From Deltaproteobacteria bacterium (lineage in GTDB: Bacteria; Desulfobacterota; Deferrisomatia; Deferrisomatales; BM512): a DNA stretch of 64,000 nt. Of this stretch, positions 9,085-18,251 are shown one piece after another. Numbering within the stretch: position 1 is the stretch's first letter; every line of letters starts with the position of its first letter. The notes beneath the pieces were generated by a model. That model was not told the origin of the DNA. It did not search any database and worked only from the letters and a program-made list of their open reading frames with translations. Both the position numbers and the translations under genes were made by a program. The stretch is from contig JAUVAU010000004.1 in assembly GCA_030591565.1 (NCBI GenBank), forward strand, positions 1 through 64,000, written 5' to 3'.

Positions 9085-10056
9085 ATGAATCGTGCAAAAG
9101 TCGTGCTGCTACTGGTCGTGGCGGCGCTTGCCGTCGCGACCAGCTGTGGCGACAGGAGGCGCAACGTAATTGCGACCAACCTGACCAAGCTGAGCAGTAA
9201 GACCTTCGTCGTCGTCCCGACTGGCGTTGATGAACCCGAATGCTACCGGATCGCAATGGACGCCGAAATGGCGCTGTTGTCCAGTGGTTACAAGGTAATT
9301 CATTATGACGAAGTGATAAGCGAGGTCGAAGAGAAGAGAAAGGTCTCGGCTGACGATATTTCCAGCTATTCGGACGCATCCCAAAATAGCGGCAAGGTTG
9401 ATGGCGAGACAAAGGTGAAGGAAAAATATAAAGTAAGAACCAAAACGCCTGCCGATTACTATTTGAGTGTTTTGTACAATAAAGATGCCACTATAAGAAT
9501 CAGCGATGGCTATTCAAGAAGGGTTCTTAGCTCTGTCATTGCAAGAAATGATTATAAGAGTATACAGCGTGGCGTCTTGAAAGCATTGGAAAGTGCAAAT
9601 TTACCGGCAAATGTATTTGAATATAATGAATCAACTTTTAGGAAAGGTATTATAGAGTCTGGCAAGAAGATGGCCGTTTTCCCATATTACGATGATACTA
9701 TTGCAGGGTCCTATCACTATAAAGTTGAAGGTGCATTAGTTGTAAAGGGAATTAACGTAATAGAAGGAAGGTATAGAAATAGAGCTGTTGAAATAAGTAC
9801 CAAGACAGAGGCTGACGATAAGAATAAACGCAGCACTGAAAAGAATCGGAAGGTAAAGCACCAGAGAACCGATTATCTTGATGCTGATTATGTGGTCGAG
9901 CACCTCTGCGTAGAAAAGAGGAAGTACGCCTGCACAATACGCATCACGCGCTGGAAGGACAAAGAAGTGCTGGGCATCATCAAGACCTCGCACCACCTGA
10001 ACAACATCAACACGCAGGTGTCCGCTGCGATGGATATAATGCTCGACGGCACCTGA
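9085..10056 (+). CDS. putative lipoprotein of unknown function
   Basis: A 323-residue protein with an N-terminal signal and a possible lipobox cysteine (ALAVATSC, residue about 21). It is rich in Lys/Arg/Tyr and I recognise no family. GGGGGGAG upstream of ATG 9085 is a strong ribosome site. Base composition changes within the gene: the region about 9420-9800 is clearly AT-rich compared with the first 300 bases and the last 200 bases, which suggests a mosaic or imported segment. Confidence 0.6.
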   Translation: MNRAKVVLLLVVAALAVATSCGDRRRNVIATNLTKLSSKTFVVVPTGVDEPECYRIAMDAEMALLSSGYKVIHYDEVISEVEEKRKVSADDISSYSDASQNSGKVDGETKVKEKYKVRTKTPADYYLSVLYNKDATIRISDGYSRRVLSSVIARNDYKSIQRGVLKALESANLPANVFEYNESTFRKGIIESGKKMAVFPYYDDTIAGSYHYKVEGALVVKGINVIEGRYRNRAVEISTKTEADDKNKRSTEKNRKVKHQRTDYLDADYVVEHLCVEKRKYACTIRITRWKDKEVLGIIKTSHHLNNINTQVSAAMDIMLDGT

Positions 10057-10612
10057 CCCCGCCAGTTGATCTAACACACGCTCGGAAAATTCATTGCCGC
10101 AGCGTTCCATAAACGTATTGCAAAATTTTTGACTTTTGTAACCGGTTTTTGAAAGACGCTATGCTAACTTGAGGTTTAGAGCCGTGGTATGGTTTCCCCG
10201 TGAAGCATAAACTGGGAGTGGTGGAATTGAACAAAGAACAGGGAGAGGTGCGCCTTGCATATATATAAATCTACTTTGATGCAGTGAAATGTTTTGATAG
10301 TGTGTCAAGGGACTATGTTTTGGAACGCTTCGATCTTGGCGGCAACTGGATTGGAGCAGTTTCAGACCGAGTCAAGCTTCAAACGGGGACCGCAGATGGG
10401 CTGCGGCATAATGTGGGTTGAAATATCCGACATATCGCCGCATTGCCGAGCTTGCGTGTCTTTTCTCCGTACCGGTTTTCATGCCGCTGGACGGGTGATG
10501 GTTGTCTCATAGCCGTTTAAGCCACATGACGCCCGGCTGCTGCTACTGTTGCCGGTTGTCTTGCTGGCCTATTGAATAGCCTAGGACCCAACGAACCCAA
10601 GGAGAGATCAAG
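10057..10612. other. intergenic region without a supported gene
   Basis: About 555 bases between the lipoprotein and the ABC transporter. Only short open frames occur. The frame read from about 10272 (YFDAVKCFDSVSRDYVLERF..., ending TGA near 10423) looks protein-like but has no good start or ribosome site and I do not recognise it; it could be a remnant. AAGGAGAG at 10600-10607 is the ribosome site of the next gene. I see no clear promoter. Confidence 0.4.
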
Positions 10613-11350
10613 ATGAAAAAACTGGTGGTATTGATTCTGGCTGTCGCAGTGTTTTGCACCTCGGGAACCGCTTTTGCTGAAAAGCTATATGTTGGCGTCG
10701 ACACCGCCTTTGTTCCTTTTGAGTATAAAGACAAGGACGGAAAATACACCGGTTTTGACGTCGATCTATGGGCAGAGATCGCCAAAAGGATAGGCGTTGA
10801 GTATGAGTTGAAGCCGATGGATTTCAATGGGCTGATTCCCGGTTTGACCACCGGCAACCTCGATGTTGCCCTCGCTGCGATTTTCATCAAATCATCCAGA
10901 GAAAAGGTAATTGACTTTTCCCACCCCTACTTCAGGGCCGGTCTTAAAGTCATGGTTCAGGCGTCCAACAAAGACATCAAGGCTCCCGAAGACCTCAAGG
11001 GCAAGGTCGTCGCTGTCAAACTCGGCACGGCAACCGTGGAATATGTCGAGACCCTTGGCGCAAAAAAGATCGTAAAGTTCCCCAATATCGATCAGGCATA
11101 TCTCGAGGTGGTAACAGGCGGAGCTGATGCGGCGATGCACGATACGCCCAATGTGCTTTACTACATTAAAACCGCCGGCAACGGCAAAGTAAAGGCTGTA
11201 GGCCCCGACGTGAAGGCCGCCCAATATGGCATAGCCTTCCCCCAGGGGAGCGCTCTTCGCGACAAGGCAAACATTGCCCTTCTGGAAATGATGGAAGACG
11301 GCGCTTACGCGAAGCTGTACCGCAAATGGTTTGATACCGATCCCGAATAA
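10613..11350 (+). CDS. polar amino-acid ABC transporter, periplasmic binding protein
   Basis: A 245-residue solute-binding protein of the GlnH/ArtJ type (SBP_bac_3). It has a cleavable signal (LAVAVFCTSGTAFA), then the family motifs VGVDTAFVPFEYKDKDGKYTGFDVDLW, LTTGNLDVALAAI and ADAAMHDTPNVLYYI. It delivers a polar amino acid, possibly glutamine, glutamate or arginine, to the permease and ATPase that follow. A long hairpin downstream separates it from the permease. The downstream aminomutase suggests an amino acid that is also a substrate there, which is inference. Confidence 0.9.
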   Translation: MKKLVVLILAVAVFCTSGTAFAEKLYVGVDTAFVPFEYKDKDGKYTGFDVDLWAEIAKRIGVEYELKPMDFNGLIPGLTTGNLDVALAAIFIKSSREKVIDFSHPYFRAGLKVMVQASNKDIKAPEDLKGKVVAVKLGTATVEYVETLGAKKIVKFPNIDQAYLEVVTGGADAAMHDTPNVLYYIKTAGNGKVKAVGPDVKAAQYGIAFPQGSALRDKANIALLEMMEDGAYAKLYRKWFDTDPE

Positions 11351-11405
11351 GCAAACCAGGAATGAGAGTTGAAACCCTGAGCTTTTAATGTTGGAGACCA
11401 ACTAG

Positions 11406-11455
11406 AAACACAAGGTCCCTTCTGCGCTGGCGTGTGCAGAAGGGACCTTGTGTTT
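11406..11455 (+). terminator. perfect 20-bp hairpin between binding protein and permease
   Basis: Bases 11406-11425 and 11436-11455 are perfect reverse complements around a 10-base loop. There is only a short T run, so it probably works as an attenuator or mRNA 3'-end stabiliser giving more binding protein than permease. Confidence 0.75.
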
Positions 11456-11492
11456 AAAGGTCTTCCCAACAAGGATTTTAAAGAGACAACCT

Positions 11493-12215
11493 ATGGACTT
11501 TCAGTTTTCAATTATTCTTGAATCGATTCCAACCCTGCTAGAAGGCGCCAAGCTTACGTGGATCATAACACTGCTTGGCATCTCCGGCGGCATGTTCTTC
11601 GGCGTTTTGGCCGGCCTGGGGCGCATTGCAGGCACTGAAGCTCTGGGGGAAAAACCTCACGGGGTTTTCGTGCCGATAAGCTTCCTCATCCAAAAAATAT
11701 CCGGCGGCTATGTCGAGACGGTTCGCGGTACGCCCATTATCGTACAGGCAATGTTTCTATATTTTGCCTTCCCTATGCTGGTCAAAGCGATCATGGACCT
11801 TGAGCGTTTTCGAATAGAGGCGTTAACCGCCGCCGTCATCACCATAATGTTCAACGCGGGGGCCTATATCGCAGAGATCGTCCGGGGCGCGGTTATTTCC
11901 GTCGACAAAGGGCTAGTGGAGGCAGGTATGTCTCTGGGAATAACCCGCTTCCAACTGATTTCCCATGTGATCGGCCCCTTAGCTCTAAGGCGCATGATCC
12001 CCCCCCTGGGCAATCAATTCATCATCAGCCTAAAAGACACTTCCCTGTTTATTGTCATTGGGGTTGGCGAACTTACCCGCCAAGGACAGGAAATCATGGC
12101 CAGCAACTTCAGGGCTCTTGAAATCTGGCTCACTGTGGCGATTATGTATTTGATAATGACGACCGTGCTTGCCGTGACGCTGCGAACCTTTGAAAAGAGA
12201 ATGAAAATGTTTTAG
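11493..12215 (+). CDS. polar amino-acid ABC transporter permease
   Basis: About 240 residues with several membrane segments and the EAA loop [32 protein letters not shown] (core EAGMSLGIT...[10 protein letters not shown]), which docks the ATPase. This is the HisM/GlnP family (TIGR01726-like). The ATG at 11493 starts [19 protein letters not shown], the standard first helix; an upstream TTG inside the hairpin is rejected. It forms an operon with the ATPase, 65 bases downstream. Confidence 0.9.
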   Translation: MDFQFSIILESIPTLLEGAKLTWIITLLGISGGMFFGVLAGLGRIAGTEALGEKPHGVFVPISFLIQKISGGYVETVRGTPIIVQAMFLYFAFPMLVKAIMDLERFRIEALTAAVITIMFNAGAYIAEIVRGAVISVDKGLVEAGMSLGITRFQLISHVIGPLALRRMIPPLGNQFIISLKDTSLFIVIGVGELTRQGQEIMASNFRALEIWLTVAIMYLIMTTVLAVTLRTFEKRMKMF

Positions 12216-12280
12216 CCGAGCAAAAGGGCTGCGTTTTTTCAAGTGCGTGCTGTTGGAATTGACAAGGAAGATGACGGAAA

Positions 12281-13021
12281 ATGGCGAACATCATAGAGCT
12301 CAAGAATGTCTGCAAGTCGTTCGGTAACATAGAGGTTTTGCATAATATCGACTTGACGGTGGAGGAGGGAGAAGTTTTGGTGGTCATCGGCCCCTCCGGC
12401 TCCGGGAAATCCACCCTGATCCGCTGCATTAACTGTCTGGAGATGATAACCAGCGGGGAGCTTTTGGTCGACACCATAAGAATTCCCCATGAGCGTAATC
12501 GGGTGCGCCAAATCAGGCTGGAAGTCGGAATGGTTTTTCAACAGTTCAACCTCTTCCCCCACATGACCGCTCTCGAAAATGTTGCTTTCGGTCCCCACAA
12601 GGCGAGGAGCGTCAGCAAGAAAGAGGCGAACGAAATTGCCAGAGACCTACTAAACAAAGTCGGTCTGGCGGAGTTTGAAAACAAGTTGCCCGGGCAGCTT
12701 TCAGGTGGACAGCAGCAGCGTGTTGCTATCGCGAGGGCTTTGGCGGTCAACCCCAAGGTCATGCTCTTTGACGAGCCGACCTCCGCTTTGGATCCTGAGA
12801 TGATCGGCGAGGTGCTGGATGTCATGAAACAGATCGCCAGAGAGAGCGGCATGACGATGGTCGTTGTCACCCATGAGATGGGTTTTGCCTCGCAGGTAGG
12901 CAACAGGCTCATTTTCATGGACGAAGGAAGAATTGTAGAAGAGGGCAAACCCCAAGAGATTATGAAGAACCCCACATCGGAGAGACTGAAAGAGTTCTTG
13001 GCGCATGTGAAACATCACTAG
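12281..13021 (+). CDS. polar amino-acid ABC transporter ATP-binding protein (GlnQ type)
   Basis: A 246-residue ABC ATPase. Walker A is GPSGSGKST, the signature is [15 protein letters not shown], Walker B is [14 protein letters not shown], and the H-loop is [10 protein letters not shown], all as in GlnQ/HisP. It energises the permease encoded just upstream; the complete importer is 10613-13021. The next gene starts about 90 bases downstream. Confidence 0.93.
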   Translation: MANIIELKNVCKSFGNIEVLHNIDLTVEEGEVLVVIGPSGSGKSTLIRCINCLEMITSGELLVDTIRIPHERNRVRQIRLEVGMVFQQFNLFPHMTALENVAFGPHKARSVSKKEANEIARDLLNKVGLAEFENKLPGQLSGGQQQRVAIARALAVNPKVMLFDEPTSALDPEMIGEVLDVMKQIARESGMTMVVVTHEMGFASQVGNRLIFMDEGRIVEEGKPQEIMKNPTSERLKEFLAHVKHH

Positions 13022-13114
13022 CACTTGTTCAAAAAGAACTCGGTTGCAAAGGCATGTCCGGCAAGTAAGCTCCAGGCATGCTGATAGATTATCTGGAAAA
13101 GAGGGTACGCAGTC

Positions 13115-14188
13115 ATGGAACAGTGGCAAGAACAGCTCAAAGAATTCGTCAACACCATCGATCGCCTGAAAAAATATATAAACCTCACACCCGAGGAGGA
13201 GGCGATCCTTCAGGGGAACAAGACCATTTGGGGTACGACTCCATACGTCGCCTCCCTCATGGACAAGGACGACCCCGCCTGTCCCATACGAAAGCAGGTC
13301 ATCCCTTCTTCGCAGGAGGGACAAAACACGTATGGAATGGACGACTATCTGGTCTGGAAAGAGAACAGGGAGACCGAGGAGGTCCGCCCCGACTCCATTG
13401 CCCGCCAATACCGTGACCGTATCGCCTTCACCGTAACGCAGACCTGCGGAATATACTGCCGCCACTGTTTCAGAAAAGAGTTGGTGGTGGACGGAGACCT
13501 ACAGCTCGACTTCAACGTGGACGAGGGTCTTGCATGGATAGCCAAAACCCCGGAAATCAGGGACGTACTAATAACCGGCGGCGACCCATTTTTGCTGTCC
13601 GACGACAAAATTGAATACCTGATCAGGAAACTCCGCGAAATTCCGCACCTCGAAATGATCCGCTTCGGCACACGGTTGCCGATCGTCCTTCCGCATAGGA
13701 TCACCCCCGGTCTGAAAAAAGTGCTCGGCGAGTACCACCGAGTACCCATCTGGGTAAATACCCAGTGCAACCACCCCAAAGAAATCACGGAACTGACCGC
13801 CAAAGCTGTTTTCGACCTTCTCTCATGCGGAGTCAATGTCGGGAACCAGACGGTATTGCTCAAAGGCATAAACGATAATGTCGAAACGTTCAGGGCTCTA
13901 CATCAGAAGCTTCTGACCATACGTATAAAGCCCTACTACGTCTTTTACTGCGAGCCTGCCCCCGGCATTGACCACTTCCGCACACCCGTCGAAAAGGGTG
14001 CGGAACTGATACGCGACGCCTTGCGTGGACACACTACCGGCCTCGCCCAGCCCATGTACGTCATTGCCACGAATATCGGCAAGATACCCCTGATGCCCGA
14101 CTACTACATCACCGACCATGATGATCAGTACTACTACCTGAGAAACCATAATGGGCTGGAGACCAAGATCCCGAACATGCCGGGTTAG
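13115..14188 (+). CDS. KamA-family radical SAM aminomutase
   Basis: A 357-residue PLP and radical-SAM enzyme. The cluster motif is C111-x3-C115-x2-C118, with R120 corresponding to the carboxylate-binding Arg of lysine 2,3-aminomutase (LAM). ITGGDPFLL binds SAM and GKIPLMP holds the PLP lysine (K323). The region aligned to the substrate-binding acidic residues of LAM differs: E280 replaces one Asp and no acidic residue lies between 313 and 325 for the other. The protein is shorter than LAM (about 416). It follows an amino-acid importer, so a beta-amino acid may be made from an imported substrate. No acetyltransferase (AblB) is adjacent. Confidence 0.85.
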   Translation: MEQWQEQLKEFVNTIDRLKKYINLTPEEEAILQGNKTIWGTTPYVASLMDKDDPACPIRKQVIPSSQEGQNTYGMDDYLVWKENRETEEVRPDSIARQYRDRIAFTVTQTCGIYCRHCFRKELVVDGDLQLDFNVDEGLAWIAKTPEIRDVLITGGDPFLLSDDKIEYLIRKLREIPHLEMIRFGTRLPIVLPHRITPGLKKVLGEYHRVPIWVNTQCNHPKEITELTAKAVFDLLSCGVNVGNQTVLLKGINDNVETFRALHQKLLTIRIKPYYVFYCEPAPGIDHFRTPVEKGAELIRDALRGHTTGLAQPMYVIATNIGKIPLMPDYYITDHDDQYYYLRNHNGLETKIPNMPG

Positions 14189-14402
14189 GGTCAAGCACTA
14201 CCGCATAGCCATTTTTGGGTAATATCGGTTTAACACTCCTCATTTCTGTGTAGAGCCGCCCTGTCGGTTCAACTGAGGCAAGGGAAAGGGGAGTCTGAAC
14301 CTTATGCCCTACTCACCATGAATTTTCAATAGGACAATATGCGCTGCCGGTAAACGCTTTGTAACGGTAGTACATATTCGTGGTGGGATGAGATGCAGAT
14401 TC

Positions 14403-14432
14403 AAACACCCAGCGTTCTTGCGCTGGGTGTTT
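14403..14432. terminator. bidirectional terminator-like hairpin between convergent genes
   Basis: AAACACCCAGCG (14403-14414) pairs perfectly with CGCTGGGTGTTT (14421-14432) around a 6-base loop. It lies between kamA-like (plus) and the HD gene (minus), so it can serve both. The rest of the 14189-14544 gap shows no gene. Confidence 0.75.
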
Positions 14433-14544
14433 GCTTTATCGGTCGTTTTTCGAGGGCCAATTGTCCGACTATGCCCCGACTTGGCAGCCGAGAGTGTCGG
14501 ACCACGTCCTTCCTTTTGCACCTAATGGCTACCGGGCCAAACAC

Positions 14545-15138
14545 CTAGACCTTGCCCCCTTTGACCCACCAGTCCGAGTCCTGGTCGAACCACCAGGTGG
14601 AGGAGTTGCGCTCATTTATCGCCTCTGCCAGCTTTTTGGCTGCATCGGTCTTTAGCCTGCGCATGGTAAAGGGCATCCACTCTTTAGCGTTCGGGTTGCC
14701 CACATCGTGGTGTTCTTTCAGTTGGAGGAGCATCTCCAGATTGTCGGCGTCTTTCACGAGTATCGCTTCGCGGCTCTCATGTGCGTTGAACTCTTCGAGA
14801 ATCCCGGTCATCTCGCCGCCGAACTCCAGCCCCTCGGTCATGTCGGCGATAGCCCGCGCTTCGTCCACCTTGGTGTATTTCTGGTTCATGTAGTTCAGAT
14901 CGCCGGTGCGCGCCTCGGGCAGGTCGTGGAAAAGAGCCATCTTCAAGACCTTGCCCACATCCACCTCCCCATCCATCTTTGCCAGCACATAGGCGATCAT
15001 CGCGGAGCGGAATACATGTTCGGCCACGCTCTCGGCCCCCGAGCCCAAAAACTGCCACCCGGTGCGCGGTGTGCGTTTGAGCATTCCGGTTTCAAAGAGA
15101 AAATCAGCGAGACGATCCAAATAACACCTCCAGGGCAC
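14545..15138 (-). CDS. HD-domain phosphohydrolase (YfbR / HDDC2-like)
   Basis: A 197-residue single-domain protein. Metal ligands of the HD superfamily are visible: H in ESVAEHVFR, HD in ALFHDLPEARTGDL, and D in VKDADNLEMLLQ. The order and the EARTGD motif match 5'-deoxynucleotidase YfbR and related HDDC2 proteins, which dephosphorylate dNMPs. It is transcribed opposite to both neighbours and looks monocistronic. Confidence 0.85.
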   Translation of the reverse strand: MPWRCYLDRLADFLFETGMLKRTPRTGWQFLGSGAESVAEHVFRSAMIAYVLAKMDGEVDVGKVLKMALFHDLPEARTGDLNYMNQKYTKVDEARAIADMTEGLEFGGEMTGILEEFNAHESREAILVKDADNLEMLLQLKEHHDVGNPNAKEWMPFTMRRLKTDAAKKLAEAINERNSSTWWFDQDSDWWVKGGKV

Positions 15139-15217
15139 TGAAAAGGGTCCGCTTCTTGACGGCGACCGCTGCCCACGTATACATTAGCAAGATACCCACG
15201 ATGCCGGAGGGTTAACG

Positions 15218-16966
15218 ATGCGAGCAGTGCCACACTCACTTCCGGAAATTCTGGAAACCGTTGAAGAAAACGGATTTCCCTGGGCGCTCGATTGTGTTTT
15301 TGACACCTTCAACAAGCTGATGGAGATCGACCCGGAGCAATCCTGGAAACGAATCCTCCACGACGCCAGCGAAATCATAGTCGACTTCCTCGGCGCCGAC
15401 GCAGCCACCATACGCCTTCACGAGCCCTACCTCAACCGCATGATATCGTTCGGCTCCTACCAGTTTGCCGAAGAACTCCGGGAAGATGCTATAGGGCTGG
15501 ATGATACCATCGCCGGCAAAGTGGTCTCACTGGGGACCAGCCAGACGGTGAGCGATATCCTGGAATGCACCGAATACCACAACAAGCAGGCGGTGCGCCA
15601 CCGTTACCGCTCACTTTTGGCGGTGCCGCTCATAATCGAGCGCTATCTTGAGGAGGGCGACAACGTGCTGGGCGCTCTGCAAATATATTTTGCGGACGGT
15701 CCCAGGGAATTTACCAAAGTGGAAATAAAGGTGGCGGAGATGATGGCGCAGCGGGTCAGCTACGTGCTGGCGCGAAAACGCATCATCGACATGAAGAGGG
15801 TGAACAAGAAGAAAGAATGGCTCGTCGGCAAACTCTTTTCAAAGATAAGCCTTGAAAAAGGCATAAAGATGAAGGAGCTCTTCGGGTTGATGGTGGAGGA
15901 GCTTGCCGACATCATCCGCATACAGAGCTGCTCGCTCTTCACCATCTCGGGTGATGGCAAACAGGCGACTTTGGAAACCGGCTACCCCGAAACGGGCAGC
16001 TATCACACCATCGGCAAGGTGTTCGACCTGGCCGAGCACCCCTATCTGCTGACCGCGGTGATGGGCGACAGGCCGCTGGGGGATTTTGAAAACGAGCGCA
16101 TCTACCCCTCCTACCTGCTAATAAAAAACCCGCGAGCCTCCTCCCTCATGACCGATGAGCTCAAGGAGTTTTCCTCGAACCACGATATAAACTCGATACT
16201 CTACATCCCGCTCAGGATCGATGACCGGGTGCGCCACCTGCTCGTTTTTGACGCGCTGGAAAAGCGCAGATTCTTTTCCGACGAGGACATCGAGATACTC
16301 ACCTTCTTTGGAAAAGAACTTACCCAGGCGCTTGAGATCGAGCGGCTCGACGATATCCTCCATGATTTCAAGAACCCGGCCATCGCCATAGCGGGTTTTG
16401 CCCGCCGGGTTCGCGCCATGATAGTCAGCAATGTCAACGAGACTGACCAGATGCTCAAATTCGTCGATGTGGTCATACAGGAGGGGATGCGGCTCCAGGA
16501 GATGGCGATGAGCCTCTACCCGGTCGCCCGCCCCGAGTCGGTCGACCTGGCCGAGGTGGCGACGCAGCGCTTCCTTATCAACCGCGAGGCGATCAGCGAG
16601 CAGCGCCTGTGCCATATTGAACTTGAGGTCGGCGAGATGCCCAAGGGGATAATGGTGATGGTGTCTCGTCTGGCGCTGGAAAGGGTGATGGACAACCTCC
16701 TGACCAACGCCACCAAGGCGATACCCCAGACGGGCGGCTACCTTACCATCGGGGTCGGCAGCGACGGGGCGAGCGCCATATTGGAGATAGCCAACACCGG
16801 TCGCATTCCCGAGGATGAGGTGGAGAGGATTCGCAGCGCCGACGACAAGGGGCGCGGGCTCAACATCGTCCACAGGTTTGTCAGTATGATGGGCGGCAGG
16901 GTGGAGGTTGATGCGGAGCTGGACCAGACCACCTTTCGCATAGTGTTACCCCTCGATCAGAGCTGA
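15218..16966 (+). CDS. cytosolic GAF-GAF histidine kinase
   Basis: A 582-residue protein without membrane segments. Two GAF-type domains (about 25-190 and 215-370) precede a kinase core with the dimerisation motif LHDFKNPAIAIAGFARR, an N box (MDNLLTNATKAIP) and GRGLNIVHRF. GGAGGG at 15207-15212 supports ATG 15218. The HDFKNP variant of the H box resembles PrrB/RegB-like or GAF-HK groups. It sits upstream of the peptidoglycan-recycling genes in the same direction with a 73-base gap; whether it controls them is unknown. Confidence 0.85.
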   Translation: MRAVPHSLPEILETVEENGFPWALDCVFDTFNKLMEIDPEQSWKRILHDASEIIVDFLGADAATIRLHEPYLNRMISFGSYQFAEELREDAIGLDDTIAGKVVSLGTSQTVSDILECTEYHNKQAVRHRYRSLLAVPLIIERYLEEGDNVLGALQIYFADGPREFTKVEIKVAEMMAQRVSYVLARKRIIDMKRVNKKKEWLVGKLFSKISLEKGIKMKELFGLMVEELADIIRIQSCSLFTISGDGKQATLETGYPETGSYHTIGKVFDLAEHPYLLTAVMGDRPLGDFENERIYPSYLLIKNPRASSLMTDELKEFSSNHDINSILYIPLRIDDRVRHLLVFDALEKRRFFSDEDIEILTFFGKELTQALEIERLDDILHDFKNPAIAIAGFARRVRAMIVSNVNETDQMLKFVDVVIQEGMRLQEMAMSLYPVARPESVDLAEVATQRFLINREAISEQRLCHIELEVGEMPKGIMVMVSRLALERVMDNLLTNATKAIPQTGGYLTIGVGSDGASAILEIANTGRIPEDEVERIRSADDKGRGLNIVHRFVSMMGGRVEVDAELDQTTFRIVLPLDQS

Positions 16967-17039
16967 CCACTGACAACCGCGCCGCCATGCAGTATCATGG
17001 GGCGATGCGGCGTCATGCAAAAAAAACCCGCAAAATGAA

Positions 17040-18251
17040 ATGAGCCAGATGAAGTCTTCTAATCGGATGAAGTCTCCCAGGGTGTTGACCGGCCTGGAAG
17101 AGTTTGGGGCCAACCCATCGCGTCATATGAGCGCGGGCGAGCGCGTGGGCCTGCTGATGAACCCCGCCAGCGTCGGCGCTGACTACCGCTCGTCGCGTGA
17201 CGTGGTCTTCGGGGCCATTGGAGACCAGCTAAAGTGCATCTTCGGTCCCCAGCACGGGATCAACGCCGACGTGCAGGACAACATGATAGAGAGTGATCAC
17301 GCCACCGACCCGGTGCTGGGTATTCCCGTCTGGTCGCTCTACGGTGAGAGCAGGACCCCCACCGACGAGATGCTGGACGGGTTGGACACGGTGCTCGTCG
17401 ATATTCAGGATGTGGGCACCCGCGTATACACCTTCATCTGGACCTTGAAGCTCTTGATGGATGGCTGCGCCGATAAAGGTGTGCGCGTGGTGGTGCTGGA
17501 CAGGCCCAACCCCATCGGCGGCGAAATGGTTGAGGGCAACCTGCTGGAGCTGCGCTACCGCTCCTTTGTGGGTCTCGAAGCGATACCCATGCGCCACGGC
17601 CTGACCATCGGTGAGTTGGCCCGCTGGCTGGTCGCCTCCGGTTTGAGTAATTGCGAGCTGAAAGTGGTGAAGATGCAGGGGTGGCAACGCTGGATGCACT
17701 GGCCCGATACCGGCCTGCCCTGGGTGATGCCCTCTCCCAACATGCCCACCTATGACACGGCGCTGGTCTATCCCGGCGGGGTGTTGACCGAGGGGACCAC
17801 GGCCTCGGAGGGGAGGGGAACCACACGACCCTTCGAGATAATGGGCGGCCCCTGGGGTAGCCACGGGGAAGTCGCCCGCGAGCTTGAAGGTTGCGGCCTT
17901 GACGGGGTCCTCTTCAGGCCCGTCACCTATGAGCCGACCTTCCACAAATGGGCTGGGCAGCTCTGCTTTGGGGTGCAGTCCCATGTTACCGACCCGCTCG
18001 GTTTCAAACCCTATCTGGCGGGGCTGGCCTTCTTGAGGACCATGTGGAAACTCTACCGTGACGAAGGTTTTGGCTGGACCCCCCCGCCCTATGAATATGA
18101 AGAGGTGGAGCTACCCATCCATCTCCTGATCGGTTCATCGGAAGTAAGGGAGGCGGTTGAACTAGGAGTGGAGATACCGGAAATCGAAAATATCTGGGCC
18201 GATGAGCTGGCCGGGTGGGTCGAGGAGTCGAAAAGTTGCCATTTGTATTAA
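17040..18251 (+). CDS. namZ: NamZ-like exo-beta-N-acetylmuramidase (DUF1343)
   Basis: A 403-residue DUF1343 protein, the family shown in Bacillus subtilis and Tannerella to release MurNAc from the non-reducing end of muropeptides. Family motifs seen: GLLMNPASV, FGPQHGINADVQDNM, YGESRTPTDEML, VDIQDVGTRVYTF, DRPNPIGG, MPSPNMPTYDTALVYPGG, EGTTASEGRGTTRPFE. No signal peptide is present, so it would act in the cytoplasm, unlike the exported Bacillus enzyme. The start is ATG 17040 or the in-frame ATGs at 17049 and 17067. It overlaps mpl and opens a peptidoglycan-recycling operon. Confidence 0.88.
   Translation: MSQMKSSNRMKSPRVLTGLEEFGANPSRHMSAGERVGLLMNPASVGADYRSSRDVVFGAIGDQLKCIFGPQHGINADVQDNMIESDHATDPVLGIPVWSLYGESRTPTDEMLDGLDTVLVDIQDVGTRVYTFIWTLKLLMDGCADKGVRVVVLDRPNPIGGEMVEGNLLELRYRSFVGLEAIPMRHGLTIGELARWLVASGLSNCELKVVKMQGWQRWMHWPDTGLPWVMPSPNMPTYDTALVYPGGVLTEGTTASEGRGTTRPFEIMGGPWGSHGEVARELEGCGLDGVLFRPVTYEPTFHKWAGQLCFGVQSHVTDPLGFKPYLAGLAFLRTMWKLYRDEGFGWTPPPYEYEEVELPIHLLIGSSEVREAVELGVEIPEIENIWADELAGWVEESKSCHLY

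Noticed and set aside
10294-10512. 72-codon open frame between the lipoprotein and the ABC transporter
   Set aside because: Poor start context, no recognisable motif and no ribosome site; the other frame in this gap looks more protein-like but is also unsupported.
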